DNA of 64,000 bases from Dactylosporangium sucinum (lineage in GTDB: Bacteria > Actinomycetota > Actinomycetes > Mycobacteriales > Micromonosporaceae), in contig NZ_BMPI01000019.1 of NCBI RefSeq assembly GCF_014647515.1, forward strand, positions 63,416 through 127,415, read 5' to 3'. Below, in pieces: positions 33,527 through 42,581 of this stretch. A model generated the notes under the pieces. The model saw only the letters and a list, made by a program, of their open reading frames with translations, was not told the DNA's origin and did not search any database. Every line of letters starts with the position of its first letter. The first letter of the stretch is position 1. Both the position numbers and the translations under genes were made by a program.

Positions 33527-36154
33527 TCAGCAGGTCTGCGCGCAGTTGCGCAGGCCGTAGCGGATCTTCAGCTGGGTGCCGCCGTTGCCGTCCCAGTCGT
33601 CGACGTAGACGACGGTCAGGTAGCCGTCCTGGTCGGCGCCGATCGCCGGGTCGTCCTGCCGGTTGGCGGTGAACACGCTCAGCCGGTACTCCGGGAACAG
33701 GTTGCTCGTCGCACCCGCCGGGCCGATGCCGCGGGCCCACACTTCGGTGCCGCTGCCGGCACTGGTGAGCCCGGTCGCCTGCCCCGTCTCGTGCCAGGTC
33801 ACCACGGCGTTGCCGGCGCCGTCCACGGCGATGTCCGGATGCGACTGGCGACCGACCCGGTCGGACTGGTAAGCCGTCTGGGCCGTCACGCCGTACGCGC
33901 CGGCCGCATCGGTCGTCCACCGGTAGATCGGCCCGCTGACGGTTCGGGCGGCGAACGCGGCGGTCGTGCCGGTGAAGCCACGCACGTAGATCAGCGACTG
34001 CGGGTTGCCGTCGGCGCCGGTCCGGCCCGTGTAGTCGTCGGTCCATGCGACGTACCAGGTCCCGGACGCGCCGATCGCGACCGCCGGCTCGAGCTGCTGG
34101 CCGTCGGAGAGCGCGCCGGTGTGCACGGCGACGACGGTCCCGAACGATCCGGCGACCGTACCGGTCTTCGCCCTGATGCTGTATCCGCCGTTGCCGTCCT
34201 CGTCGTCCTCCCAGGCGACCGCGGCGGTGCCGGAGTCGTTGATCGCGAGGTCCGGCTTGCGGTAGGTCCCGCCGGCCACCGCCTGCACCGGCACGTCGTA
34301 GCCGCCGCTCACCGGCGACAGCCGGGTGTCGGTCGCGCTGAACGAGGCATAGCGGATGGAGCTGGCCCCGGCTGTAGCGGTGTCCTGCCAGGCGACGCCG
34401 AACCGGCCGTCGGGCAGGACCGCGACCGATGGTTCGCTCTGGTCGCCGTCGGCCTGGGAGTTGACGTTGACGATCGAGGTCATCGTCCCGTCCGGGTGGA
34501 CCCGGCGGGAGCGGATCTCGTAGCCGCCGTTGCCGTTGCTGTCGTCGGCCCACACGACCACCGCGTCGCCGTTGCCGGCCAGGCCGACGTCGGGTGTGCG
34601 GTAGTTCCAGTTGGTGCTGCCGCCGGTGCGGACGACGACGTCCGACTGGCGCACCCCGTCGACGAAGCGCCCCAGCCGGATCTCGTTGCCGGTGCCGGTC
34701 AGCGAGCCGGAGCTGAAGGCGACCACGCTGACGTGGTGTCCGGTCGCGTCGCGGTGTGCGGCGACCGCCGGCTCGTACTGGTCGCCGGTGGCGACCTGGT
34801 TCGCCGTGGCGAAGGTCGCGGCGGGGTACCGCGACGGCGCGATCTTCACGGCCGCTTCCGTGATGGCGGCGAAGTCGGCGACGTATCCGTTGTAGACGGT
34901 GGCGTCGTCGATGCGCATGAACGTCTCGTCGTTCTTCTTCAGCGCGCCGTTGGTCAGGTTGTGCGAGCCGGTGTAGACGTACCGGTGCGTCTGGTTGTCC
35001 TTGCGTGACACGCCCTGCACCAGCACGTACTTGGAGTGGATGCTGCCGTCGGAGCACTCGGCGTTGACCGCGGAGCCGACCGCGAAGAACGACTGCCGGC
35101 AGCCGCCCGGGTCCATCGCGTAGACGCCGATGCCACGCGCGGCCAGCTCGTCCATCGCGTCCTCGTGTTCACCGGTGGCGACCTCGACGGTGCAACCGGC
35201 GTCGAGCTTGTCACCGAGCGCGTCGATGACCTCGGGCCGGGCCTCCCGGAACGACCACATCGCGAGCCGGATCACGTCGTCGGTGCCGGTCGTGGAGCAC
35301 TGCAGGTCGTCGATGGCGGCGGCGAAGATGTCGTGGCGGGTGCTCTGCGGGTTGAAGGAGCTGCTGATCTCGGCGTCCTCGGCGGTACTGGGGGAGTTGC
35401 GGGGCGAGAACCACAGGCGGAACGGCCCCGCGTCGACGTGTCCGGTCTCGTAGACCTTGCTGCTGCCGGTCACGGCGAGCTTCCGGTTCACGTAGTCGCG
35501 GTAGGCCGTGGCGAGTGCGGCGTTGCCGGAGACCTCCACGAGGTTCTGGAACATCTGCTGCTGCGGGTTGGTGGGGTTGTTCGACCCGACGAGGGTGACG
35601 TCGGTGCGCCCGTCCGACAGGGCGCTGAAGACCCAGAACTTGTTGTGGTCGATGCCGACGCCGCCGCCGGCGCAGGACGCGAAGCACCGCTTCACCCACG
35701 AGCCGGTGGCGCCGGACGACCACGCCGGCAGGCCGGAGACCAGCGCGTTGACCTGGGCGGACTGGTTGCACACGGCGGGGTCGCCGTCGGTGCAGGCCTC
35801 GACGATCAGGCGTACCTTGACCCCACGCGCGTGCGCGGCGAGCAGGTGGTCGGTGATGGCCTGGTCGGTGAAGGTGTACAGCGAGGCGTAGAGCGTCGAC
35901 CCGGCCACGCTGGCCTGGACCAGCGTGTCGATCTCGTCGCGCAGGCCGGTGGTCTGGTACTGCGTGAACTGCGGTCCGGTCTTGCTTGGGTCGGGGGTGG
36001 CGTAGTCGGAGTCGGGAACCGGGTCGAGGTTCGGGCGCAGGAACATGACCTTGATGGAGCCGCTGGTGACGGTCACGGTCGCGGCGGCGGCTGGTGCCGC
36101 CGTGCCGAGAACGATGCCGATCGCCAGCGCGAGCGCCAGAACGGGACGGCGCAT
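33527..36154 (-). CDS. Secreted phospholipase-D-fold phosphodiesterase with repeat domain
   Basis: An 875-residue exported protein. Signal peptide of about 26 residues ending in APAAAATV. Two PLD half-sites are visible: IDHNKFWVF followed by GSNNPTN (first HKD-type motif, about residues 175-200) and SIHSKYVLV followed by GSHNLTNG (second, about 375-410). The C-terminal half (about 440-875) consists of repeats of the form EPAVA....G..YVAW.DD..GNGGY.IR, probably a beta-propeller or beta-sandwich array. PLD-fold enzymes cleave phosphodiesters of phospholipids or nucleic acids. It is the last gene of the Ugp-like operon, 14 bp after the metallophosphoesterase. Confidence 0.88.
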   Translation of the reverse strand: MRRPVLALALAIGIVLGTAAPAAAATVTVTSGSIKVMFLRPNLDPVPDSDYATPDPSKTGPQFTQYQTTGLRDEIDTLVQASVAGSTLYASLYTFTDQAITDHLLAAHARGVKVRLIVEACTDGDPAVCNQSAQVNALVSGLPAWSSGATGSWVKRCFASCAGGGVGIDHNKFWVFSALSDGRTDVTLVGSNNPTNPQQQMFQNLVEVSGNAALATAYRDYVNRKLAVTGSSKVYETGHVDAGPFRLWFSPRNSPSTAEDAEISSSFNPQSTRHDIFAAAIDDLQCSTTGTDDVIRLAMWSFREARPEVIDALGDKLDAGCTVEVATGEHEDAMDELAARGIGVYAMDPGGCRQSFFAVGSAVNAECSDGSIHSKYVLVQGVSRKDNQTHRYVYTGSHNLTNGALKKNDETFMRIDDATVYNGYVADFAAITEAAVKIAPSRYPAATFATANQVATGDQYEPAVAAHRDATGHHVSVVAFSSGSLTGTGNEIRLGRFVDGVRQSDVVVRTGGSTNWNYRTPDVGLAGNGDAVVVWADDSNGNGGYEIRSRRVHPDGTMTSIVNVNSQADGDQSEPSVAVLPDGRFGVAWQDTATAGASSIRYASFSATDTRLSPVSGGYDVPVQAVAGGTYRKPDLAINDSGTAAVAWEDDEDGNGGYSIRAKTGTVAGSFGTVVAVHTGALSDGQQLEPAVAIGASGTWYVAWTDDYTGRTGADGNPQSLIYVRGFTGTTAAFAARTVSGPIYRWTTDAAGAYGVTAQTAYQSDRVGRQSHPDIAVDGAGNAVVTWHETGQATGLTSAGSGTEVWARGIGPAGATSNLFPEYRLSVFTANRQDDPAIGADQDGYLTVVYVDDWDGNGGTQLKIRYGLRNCAQTC

Positions 36155-36168
36155 TGGCGGTGCTCCCT

Positions 36169-37722
36169 TCAGCGGACAGGTGCGGGGAGTCGGAGCCGGA
36201 CGTTGCGGTCCGGCGCGCCGCCGGCCGCGCCGGTGCGACCGGCTCGGACGGCGTCGTTGTAGGCGAGCTCGCGGTGCAGCGCGGCGAGGCGGTCGGTGGT
36301 GTCCTGCCCCGCGTCCGGCACCGTGGGCGCGTCGTGGTCGACGAGGGTGCTGGTGACGCAGATGCCACCGGAGCGTTCGCGGGCGATCCGCAGCACCCTC
36401 GCCTGCACCGGCCAGTCGGCGATCGCCGCGGTGGTCACCTCGAACAGCCCACCGCCGTCGCCGCGGTGGTGCGCGACGACCCGGTTGGCGTGGTGGTGGC
36501 CGTTGAGCCAGAGCACCACATTGCGGCAGCCGAGCGCGAGGCGGAGGATCTCGCCGGCGTACGCCCGCTCCCCCGGCTGGTCCGGGCAGACACCGTAGGC
36601 GTTGCGCAGCGAGCTCGTCGCGTGGTGCGAGGCGAGCACGATGAGCGGGTCGTCCGGACCGTCGGCGGCGAGCTGCTCGGCGAGCCAGTCGAGCTGGGCC
36701 CGGTCCATGCTGCCGTCCCAGTGCCCGTGCGGGTTGTCGGTGTTGAGCACGACGATCCGCACACCGGGCACGGGGTCGTAGGCGTAGTGGGCGGTACCGT
36801 CGCGAAGGTTGGCCGCCGTGAACCCGTGCCCGGCAGGACGGGCGTGCGGGTGCCGGTGGGCGTTCACGAAGTCGGCCGGGGTGATGAAGGTCCGGCCGGC
36901 GAGGGCCGGCACCGCCCGGGAGGGTCCGGTGAAGAGCGCCGCCGGGTCGGTGAGGAACGTGCCCAGGGCGTCGGGCAGGTCCGGTCCGGTCGGCAGGCCG
37001 ACCGGCTTGCGCGGCCCGGTGGCGATGGCCGCGAGGTCCGGCCGGGCCGCCGTGGTGCCACCGATCAGCAGGTCGTGGTTGCCGAGGCAGGCGAGCCACG
37101 GGTGGCCGAGGCCCACGGCGGTGAACGGCGCCGCGGCGGCCTCCAGCAGGCCGGGGTGGGTCGGGAACCCCCACAGGCGCTTGTAGCGGTCGTCGCCCGG
37201 GTCGGGACGCCAGTACCACGGGTCGTCCCAGTCCAGCCGCTGGGGACCCTGGTAGCCGAACGGGCTGACCTCGACCTTGCCGCCGTCGAGCAGTGCCAGA
37301 TAGGCGGCGAGCTCGTTCGCCTGCGCGTTGTCGATGTTGTCGCCGGTGACCACGCACGCGTCGACGTCGAGGGCGGCGAGCGTGCGGACCATCGCCGCGG
37401 CCGCGTGCGGGGCAAGCGCCTCCTGGGGCCGGAACACCCAGTCGACGAGCCCGGCCCAGCTGGGGGTGCCGGCGCCGGTCCGCATGGCGAAGTCCAGCCG
37501 GGCCGGCGACCCGGGATCGACGACGTGCAGGTCCGTCAGGTGGGCGAGGGTGGCGATCACGGTCTCGCCGCCGGACGGGGCCGGACCGGGGACGAAGTCG
37601 GTGCGCACGGTGTGGGCCTCGCCCGGTACCCGGCGCAGCCGGTGGTACAGGCCGTGGCTGCCGACGCCGGCGACCTCGCCGGGCACGAGGGTCGGTGCGG
37701 GCCTCGCCGGCATCGGCGTCAT
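36169..37722 (-). CDS. Calcineurin-like metallophosphoesterase
   Basis: A 517-residue protein with the full two-metal motif set: HLTDLHVVD, VVTGDNIDN, LGNHDLL, ASHHATSS and NGHHHANR. No signal peptide is seen, so it is cytoplasmic. Large members of this family hydrolyse phosphodiesters and phosphomonoesters, including glycerophosphodiesters. ATG overlaps the UgpE-like stop (ATGA). With the GDPD and IMPase proteins it gives the operon three distinct cytoplasmic phosphoester hydrolases. Confidence 0.9.
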   Translation of the reverse strand: MTPMPARPAPTLVPGEVAGVGSHGLYHRLRRVPGEAHTVRTDFVPGPAPSGGETVIATLAHLTDLHVVDPGSPARLDFAMRTGAGTPSWAGLVDWVFRPQEALAPHAAAAMVRTLAALDVDACVVTGDNIDNAQANELAAYLALLDGGKVEVSPFGYQGPQRLDWDDPWYWRPDPGDDRYKRLWGFPTHPGLLEAAAAPFTAVGLGHPWLACLGNHDLLIGGTTAARPDLAAIATGPRKPVGLPTGPDLPDALGTFLTDPAALFTGPSRAVPALAGRTFITPADFVNAHRHPHARPAGHGFTAANLRDGTAHYAYDPVPGVRIVVLNTDNPHGHWDGSMDRAQLDWLAEQLAADGPDDPLIVLASHHATSSLRNAYGVCPDQPGERAYAGEILRLALGCRNVVLWLNGHHHANRVVAHHRGDGGGLFEVTTAAIADWPVQARVLRIARERSGGICVTSTLVDHDAPTVPDAGQDTTDRLAALHRELAYNDAVRAGRTGAAGGAPDRNVRLRLPAPVR

Positions 37723-38534
37723 CGGACCGCTCCCGCCGTCAGGCCGCGCACGATGTGCCGCTGGAACACGTAGATCATCACCAGCATCGGGATGATGGCG
37801 AGCACGACGCCGGCGAAGATGACGTCGGGTGCCCGCTCCTCGACCGAGTTGAGCTGGGCCAGGCCGATCTGCAGGGTCTGCATCTTCGGCGTGCTCGTGA
37901 CCAGCAGCGGCCAGAAGTAGTGGTTGTAGCTGCTGATGAAGGAGTGGATGGCCAGGGTGCCGATCGCGGGCCGGGACAGGGGGACCAGGATCCGCCACAG
38001 GAACCGCAGGTGTCCGCAGCCCTCGACCTTCGCCGCCTCGTAGACCTCCTTCGGGAAGCTGAGGAAGAACTGCCGCATGAGGAACGTGCCGAAGCCGGCC
38101 GCGAGGAACGGCAGGAACAGCGCCGGGAACGTGTTGACCAGACCCCAGTCGGCCATCGTGAGGTAGTTCGGGATGATCATCGACTCCGCCGGCACCATCA
38201 TCGTGGCCAGGAACATGCCGAACGCGAGCCGCTTGAACGGGAAGTGCAGGAACGCGAACACGTAGCCGGACAGCACCGAGGTGACCAGCACGCCGAGCAC
38301 GACGACCAGGGAGACCAGGATGCTGTTGCCGTACTGGCGGGCCAGCGGCACCGCGTTGAGGACCCCGCTGAAGCTGCTCATGTGGATGCTGGTCGGGAAC
38401 AGCGCGGGCGGGAAGCGGGTCAGATCGTCGCGGCTCATCAGCGACCCGGCGACCGCGTAGTACAGCGGGAAGATCACGATCGCGACGAGGACGACCAGTC
38501 CCGCGATCGTGCCCGCGCTGCGCAACCGGCTCAT
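37719..38534 (-). CDS. Carbohydrate-type ABC permease (UgpE/MalG-like)
   Basis: A 271-residue permease with six helices and the EAA loop EVYEAAKVEGCGHLRFLWRILVPL. ATG 38534 follows GGAGG by 4 nt inside a GC-rich repeat. An in-frame ATG at 38564 overlaps the UgpA-like stop (ATGA) and would add MSGPERSGGR; either may be used. Pairs with the UgpA-like permease. No ATPase is encoded in the operon, as is common in actinobacteria that share an MsiK-type ATPase. Confidence 0.9.
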   Translation of the reverse strand: MSRLRSAGTIAGLVVLVAIVIFPLYYAVAGSLMSRDDLTRFPPALFPTSIHMSSFSGVLNAVPLARQYGNSILVSLVVVLGVLVTSVLSGYVFAFLHFPFKRLAFGMFLATMMVPAESMIIPNYLTMADWGLVNTFPALFLPFLAAGFGTFLMRQFFLSFPKEVYEAAKVEGCGHLRFLWRILVPLSRPAIGTLAIHSFISSYNHYFWPLLVTSTPKMQTLQIGLAQLNSVEERAPDVIFAGVVLAIIPMLVMIYVFQRHIVRGLTAGAVR

Positions 38535-38564
38535 GCGGCCTCCGCTGCGCTCCGGACCGCTCAT
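38532..38564 (-). repeat. Operon-junction repeat, locus 3 (single unit)
   Basis: One unit CCTCCGCTGCGCTCCGG (38539-38555, plus-strand reading) lies between two CTCATG/GCTCATG boundaries, so that ATGAGC occurs on both sides on the coding strand. It sits exactly at the ATGA overlap of the two permease genes. Confidence 0.75.
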
Positions 38565-39526
38565 GAGTAGAACACCTTCCGCTGCAGGACCCGGAACTGG
38601 ATCGTGGTGATGGCGGTGACCAGGAGCAGCAGGACGACACCCTGCACCGAGGCGAGGCCGTAGTCCGACGCGCCGAACGCGAACGCCGACTTGTACAGCC
38701 CGTAGACCAGGGTGGTGGTGGCACCGTCCGGGCCGCCGCCGGTCAGGATGTTGATCTCGCCGAAGGTCTGCAGCGAACCGATCGTCGACACCACGAGCAT
38801 GAAGAAGATCGTCGGGGTGAGCAGCGGCAGGACGATCCCGCGCAGCACCCGCCAGCGACCGGCGCCGTCGAGACGGGCGGCCTCCAGGTACTCCTCCGGA
38901 ATCGCCTGCAGACCGGCCGAGAAGACCAGGACCGCGTAGCCGAGGTCACGCCACACGCTGACCAGCGCCAGGCTGGGCAACGCCGTGGCCGGGTCGGTGA
39001 GCCACTCGACGCCGGACACTCCCAGCGTGCTCAGGATGCCGTTGAAGACGCCGATGCTGGGGCTGTAGAAGACGTCGAACACGACGGCCGCCGATGCGGC
39101 GGAGAAGGCGAACGGCGTGGCCATCAGCGTCCGGAAGAAGCCGATGCCGCGGACCTTGGACTGCAGCGCCAGCGCCAGCCCGAGGCCCAGCACGAGGGTG
39201 GGCAGCACCGTGCACAGCGCGAACAGGACCGTGACGAGCAGGACCTTGCGCAGCTGCGGGTCGCCGAAGAAGTCCTGGTAGCGGTCCAGCCCCACGAAAT
39301 CCGTGGCGTTGCCGAAGATGTCGCTGCCGTGCACGCTCAGCCAGACGGTGCGCAGCAGCGGGTAGAACACGAACAGTACGAAGATGACGGTGGACGGGAC
39401 GAGGAACGCCAGGGCCACCGCGATCTCGGCCGGCCGGTACCGCGACCGGCGCCGGGCCGCGGGGACGGGCGCCGGGGGCACCGCCGCCGGCGCCGGCGCT
39501 GTCGTGGTGGGGTGCGCGGCCGTCAT
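38561..39526 (-). CDS. Carbohydrate-type ABC permease (UgpA/MalF-like)
   Basis: A 321-residue permease: Pro/Ala-rich cytoplasmic start, six helices, and the EAA loop EYLEAARLDGAGRWRVLRGIVLPL. The INILTGGGPDGATTTLVYGLY segment is typical of MalF/UgpA partners. ATG overlaps the IMPase-family stop (ATGA). Confidence 0.92.
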   Translation of the reverse strand: MTAAHPTTTAPAPAAVPPAPVPAARRRSRYRPAEIAVALAFLVPSTVIFVLFVFYPLLRTVWLSVHGSDIFGNATDFVGLDRYQDFFGDPQLRKVLLVTVLFALCTVLPTLVLGLGLALALQSKVRGIGFFRTLMATPFAFSAASAAVVFDVFYSPSIGVFNGILSTLGVSGVEWLTDPATALPSLALVSVWRDLGYAVLVFSAGLQAIPEEYLEAARLDGAGRWRVLRGIVLPLLTPTIFFMLVVSTIGSLQTFGEINILTGGGPDGATTTLVYGLYKSAFAFGASDYGLASVQGVVLLLLVTAITTIQFRVLQRKVFYS

Positions 39527-40317
39527 GCCGCCGCCCGCCACAGTTGCCAGACCTCGCCCGCGACGCCCGGTGCGGCGGCGAGGATGCCGTCCTCCGGCAC
39601 GCCGTCGTCGACACCGTTGCGCCCGTACACGAGTGCGCCGCCCTCCCTGGCGATCAACGCTCCGGCGGCGACGTCCCACAGGTTGTACCGGCCGGGAATC
39701 AGCGCGCCGGCGGCCCGCCCCGCCCCGACGGCGGCCAGGGCCAGGGCGCAGGAGCCCATGATGCGGGTCGCGGCGAACCGGTCGGACACCTCGGTCAGCA
39801 CCGCGAACATGCCGGGCCAGGGACGGTTCTTCGACCACTCGGTCAGCAGCACCTCGCCGGCGAGCGAGCCCGCCGGCCGGCAGGTGACCGGAAGGCCGTC
39901 GGCGAAGGCGCCACCACCGCGGACGGCGCTGAGGATCTCGCCGCGGGCCGGGTCGGCGACCACGCCGACGGCCACGCCGCCCTCGTCGAAGCCGGCCAGG
40001 CTGTACGACGACCAGGGCAGCCCGTGGACGAAGTTGGTGGTGCCGTCGATCGGGTCGACGTACCAGGTGAACCCGTCGCCGGCGCCGCCGCCGTACTCCT
40101 CCCCCACGACCCGGTGAGACGGGAACCTGTGGGCGATCCCGTCGCGGGTGAGCCGCTCGACCTCGCGGTCGAACGGCGTCACCCAATCGGCGGCGTCGGC
40201 CTTGGTCCCGGCGGTCGCCGGGTCGGGCCGGCTCGCCGCGATCGTCCGGACCGCGGCTCCGGCGAGCTCGATGGCGAACTCGTGCAGCTCCTTCAGCTCG
40301 TCCGCACCCGCGGCCAT
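39523..40317 (-). CDS. Inositol monophosphatase-family phosphatase
   Basis: A 264-residue Mg-dependent phosphatase: GEEYG (metal glutamate), WYVDPIDGTTNFVHG (DP(I/L)DGT core) and LWDVAAGALIAREGG (second metal Asp). The family dephosphorylates inositol phosphates, fructose-1,6-bisphosphate, histidinol phosphate or PAP. Placed between GDPD and the Ugp-like permeases, it plausibly removes phosphate from inositol phosphate after import. Start shares TGATG with the GDPD stop. Confidence 0.9.
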   Translation of the reverse strand: MAAGADELKELHEFAIELAGAAVRTIAASRPDPATAGTKADAADWVTPFDREVERLTRDGIAHRFPSHRVVGEEYGGGAGDGFTWYVDPIDGTTNFVHGLPWSSYSLAGFDEGGVAVGVVADPARGEILSAVRGGGAFADGLPVTCRPAGSLAGEVLLTEWSKNRPWPGMFAVLTEVSDRFAATRIMGSCALALAAVGAGRAAGALIPGRYNLWDVAAGALIAREGGALVYGRNGVDDGVPEDGILAAAPGVAGEVWQLWRAAA

Positions 40318-41003
40318 CAGGCGCCCGCCCCGGCGAGGACCGGCGTCACGGCGGGCAGGTCGTTGGAGATGAAGCCGTCGACCCCCCAGGCGAGTGCCCG
40401 TGCCGCCTGCTGCGCGTCGTCGATGCAGTAGGTCCACATGCGCAGCCCGAGGTCGGCCGCCCGCGCGACCGACTCCTCGGACAGGCTGTCCCAACGCAGG
40501 TTGAGCGCCTGCGGCCGGACCGTGTCGAGCAGGCTCGCCGGCGGCAGCTCCGGGCCGACCCAGGAGAGCACGATCTCGGCGTCGGGCTGGTGCGCACGGA
40601 CGACGGTGAGCACCGCGGGCTCGCCGATGAAGCACGACCGCTCGATCGCGCCCGCGGCGCGCAGTTCGGCGGCCACCGCCGGTACGAGCTCGGGATCCTT
40701 GTTGTCCACGACGAGCCGGACCGCAACCGCGTCGGCGACCTCGGCGAGGGTGGGGATCCGCTCGCCGGTCACCTCGGTCCGCAGCGCCCGGATCTCGGCG
40801 AGGCTCGCCTCTGCGGGCGTCCGCGGGTCGTTCCAGAACCGCTGGAGCGTGCGGTCGTGCAGCAGGATCGGGTGGCCGTCGGCGCTACCGCGGACGTCGA
40901 ACTCGACCGCGTCAGCGCCTTGCTCCGCCGCGAGCAGCAGCGACGGGACGGTGTTCTCCATGCGGCGCAGGGGCGCGCCGCGGTGTCCGACGAGGATCGG
41001 CAC
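40317..41003 (-). CDS. Glycerophosphodiester phosphodiesterase (UgpQ-like)
   Basis: A 228-residue GDPD TIM barrel that splits glycerophosphodiesters into glycerol-3-phosphate and an alcohol. Motifs: VGHRGAP at residue 5, MENTVPS, AVEFDVRGSADGHPILLHDRTL (metal and catalytic residues), and WTYCIDD / GVDGFISND at the C-terminus. No signal peptide, so it works in the cytoplasm like UgpQ. GTG start, 11 bp after the binding-protein stop. Confidence 0.92.
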   Translation of the reverse strand: MPILVGHRGAPLRRMENTVPSLLLAAEQGADAVEFDVRGSADGHPILLHDRTLQRFWNDPRTPAEASLAEIRALRTEVTGERIPTLAEVADAVAVRLVVDNKDPELVPAVAAELRAAGAIERSCFIGEPAVLTVVRAHQPDAEIVLSWVGPELPPASLLDTVRPQALNLRWDSLSEESVARAADLGLRMWTYCIDDAQQAARALAWGVDGFISNDLPAVTPVLAGAGA

Positions 41004-41014
41004 TGCTGCGCCCC

Positions 41015-42355
41015 TTACTGTCCGACGGATTTGTTGTAGGTGGCGATGGCCTCCGCTATGGCGGTCTGCCCGGCGGTGATGGCCTGGTCGGCGCTGGTCT
41101 TGCCGAGGATCACCGACTCGACGATGTCGTTCATCTTGTCGCGGGCCTGCGGCATGACCCCCATGAGGCAGCCGCTGCTGGCCGCCGTCGTGGCGGCGGT
41201 GCGCAACTCGGCGCCGGGCTTGGCGAAGTCCGGGTAGGTCGCGACGGTTTCCTGGAACGCCTTGCTGTCCGCTGCCGCCGTGACGACCGGGATGTAGCCG
41301 GTCTGCGCGGCCCAGTAGCCCTGCGCGTCGGCCGACGCGAGGTACTTGAGGAACTCCGCCGCGGCGGCCTGTTGCGCCTTCGGGTGCCCGGCCATCGTCC
41401 AGACCGCCGCCCCGCCGTTGAACACGCCGCTCGCGGTGGTGTTGTCCGGCCTGACGTAGTTGGCGACCCCGACCTCGAACTTCGAGCCCTTCATGATGTC
41501 GCGCAGGTTGGCCGACGTGAACGGCAGGATCGCCGCACGCCCGGCCTGGAACGCCGCGGACGCGTCGGTGTTGTTGCGCCCGACGTTGAGCAGGCTGCCG
41601 TCCTTCACCAGGCCCGCCCAGGTGTTCACGATCCCGCGCAGCTCAGGGGTGTCCCAGTTGACGGCGGTGGTGCGGCCGGAGCGACCGTTGTCCTGGTTGC
41701 AGTACTGCACGCCGCCCGCGGCGAGCATCTGCTCGACGAGCCAGCCGTCGATCGACGCCACCGCGCCGTAGCGGGTGGTCTTGCCTCCGGCGCTGACCGT
41801 CAGCTTGCGGGCCGCCTCGGCCAGCTCACCCATCGTGGTCGGCGGCTTCTCCGGGTCGAGGCCGGCGTCCTTGAACGCGGTCTTGTTGTAGAACAGCATC
41901 GGCGCCGAGGCGTTGAAGGGCAGGGCCTGCAGCTTGCCGCCGACCGTGTAGTACTTGGCGATGCCCGGTTCGACGGTGGCGGTGTCGATCCCGGCCGGCC
42001 CGGCGAGGTCGGCGAAGGCGACCGTCGCCTTGGTGTCGACCATGAGCTGGGTGCCGATCTCGAAGACCTGCACCAGGTTCGGCGTCTGCCGCGACTGCAC
42101 CGACGCCTTGAGCTTGGTGAGCGAGTCGTTGTACTTGCCCTGGAACGTCGCCTCGACCTTGATCTTGCCGGCGTGGGCCTTGTTGAACTCCTCGACGAGG
42201 TGGTTGACGGCCTCGCCGTTGGCACCGGCCATCGAGTGCCAGAACGTCACCGTCTGCTCGCCGCCGCTGTCGTCACCCGCGTCGTCGCCGCAGGCCGTGA
42301 GCCCCGCGAGCAGCGTCGCGACCGCAGCGGCCGCAAGAAAGCGTCTCCGTAACAT
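41015..42355 (-). CDS. Glycerophosphodiester/glycerol-3-phosphate-type binding lipoprotein (UgpB-like)
   Basis: A 446-residue extracellular family-1 solute-binding protein with lipobox LLAGLTACGDD. The segments TFWHSMAGANGEAVNHLVEEFN, FQGKYNDSLTKLKAS and PNLVQVFEIGTQLMVDT closely parallel the UgpB pattern, more specific than generic sugar binders. It is the first gene of a seven-gene leftward operon whose downstream genes are a GDPD and phosphatases, supporting a glycerophosphodiester substrate. Confidence 0.88.
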   Translation of the reverse strand: MLRRRFLAAAAVATLLAGLTACGDDAGDDSGGEQTVTFWHSMAGANGEAVNHLVEEFNKAHAGKIKVEATFQGKYNDSLTKLKASVQSRQTPNLVQVFEIGTQLMVDTKATVAFADLAGPAGIDTATVEPGIAKYYTVGGKLQALPFNASAPMLFYNKTAFKDAGLDPEKPPTTMGELAEAARKLTVSAGGKTTRYGAVASIDGWLVEQMLAAGGVQYCNQDNGRSGRTTAVNWDTPELRGIVNTWAGLVKDGSLLNVGRNNTDASAAFQAGRAAILPFTSANLRDIMKGSKFEVGVANYVRPDNTTASGVFNGGAAVWTMAGHPKAQQAAAAEFLKYLASADAQGYWAAQTGYIPVVTAAADSKAFQETVATYPDFAKPGAELRTAATTAASSGCLMGVMPQARDKMNDIVESVILGKTSADQAITAGQTAIAEAIATYNKSVGQ

Positions 42356-42423
42356 GTCTCCTCCTGATGCGCCGCGGCGCTGCGGTGAGCTTCGCAGACC
42401 GGGGTGTCAGCGGCGTTGGAGCG

Positions 42424-42452
42424 ATTTAACATCAGCCGTGTTGTTTTCACAA
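42424..42452 (-). promoter_or_regulatory. UgpB operon promoter with DeoR-type motif
   Basis: Minus-strand TTGTGA (42452-42447), 17-nt spacer, TTAAAT (42429-42424). Plus-strand TTAACATCAGCCG (42426-42438) overlaps the -10 and matches 12 of 13 nt of TTAACATCAACCG at 44400-44412; it is followed by TGTTG, giving the inverted pair TAACA-N7-TGTTG. Confidence 0.5.
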
Positions 42453-42581
42453 GACCATCATCACGACTACCCTCGATCGGACCGCTTCTTCCGAGCTGAC
42501 GTGGCACGCCGAACCGGACGAGGCAGGCACGTACCACCCGGAACCGGAAGCGTTATCACCGTGAGAACTTCACTCGGCACG

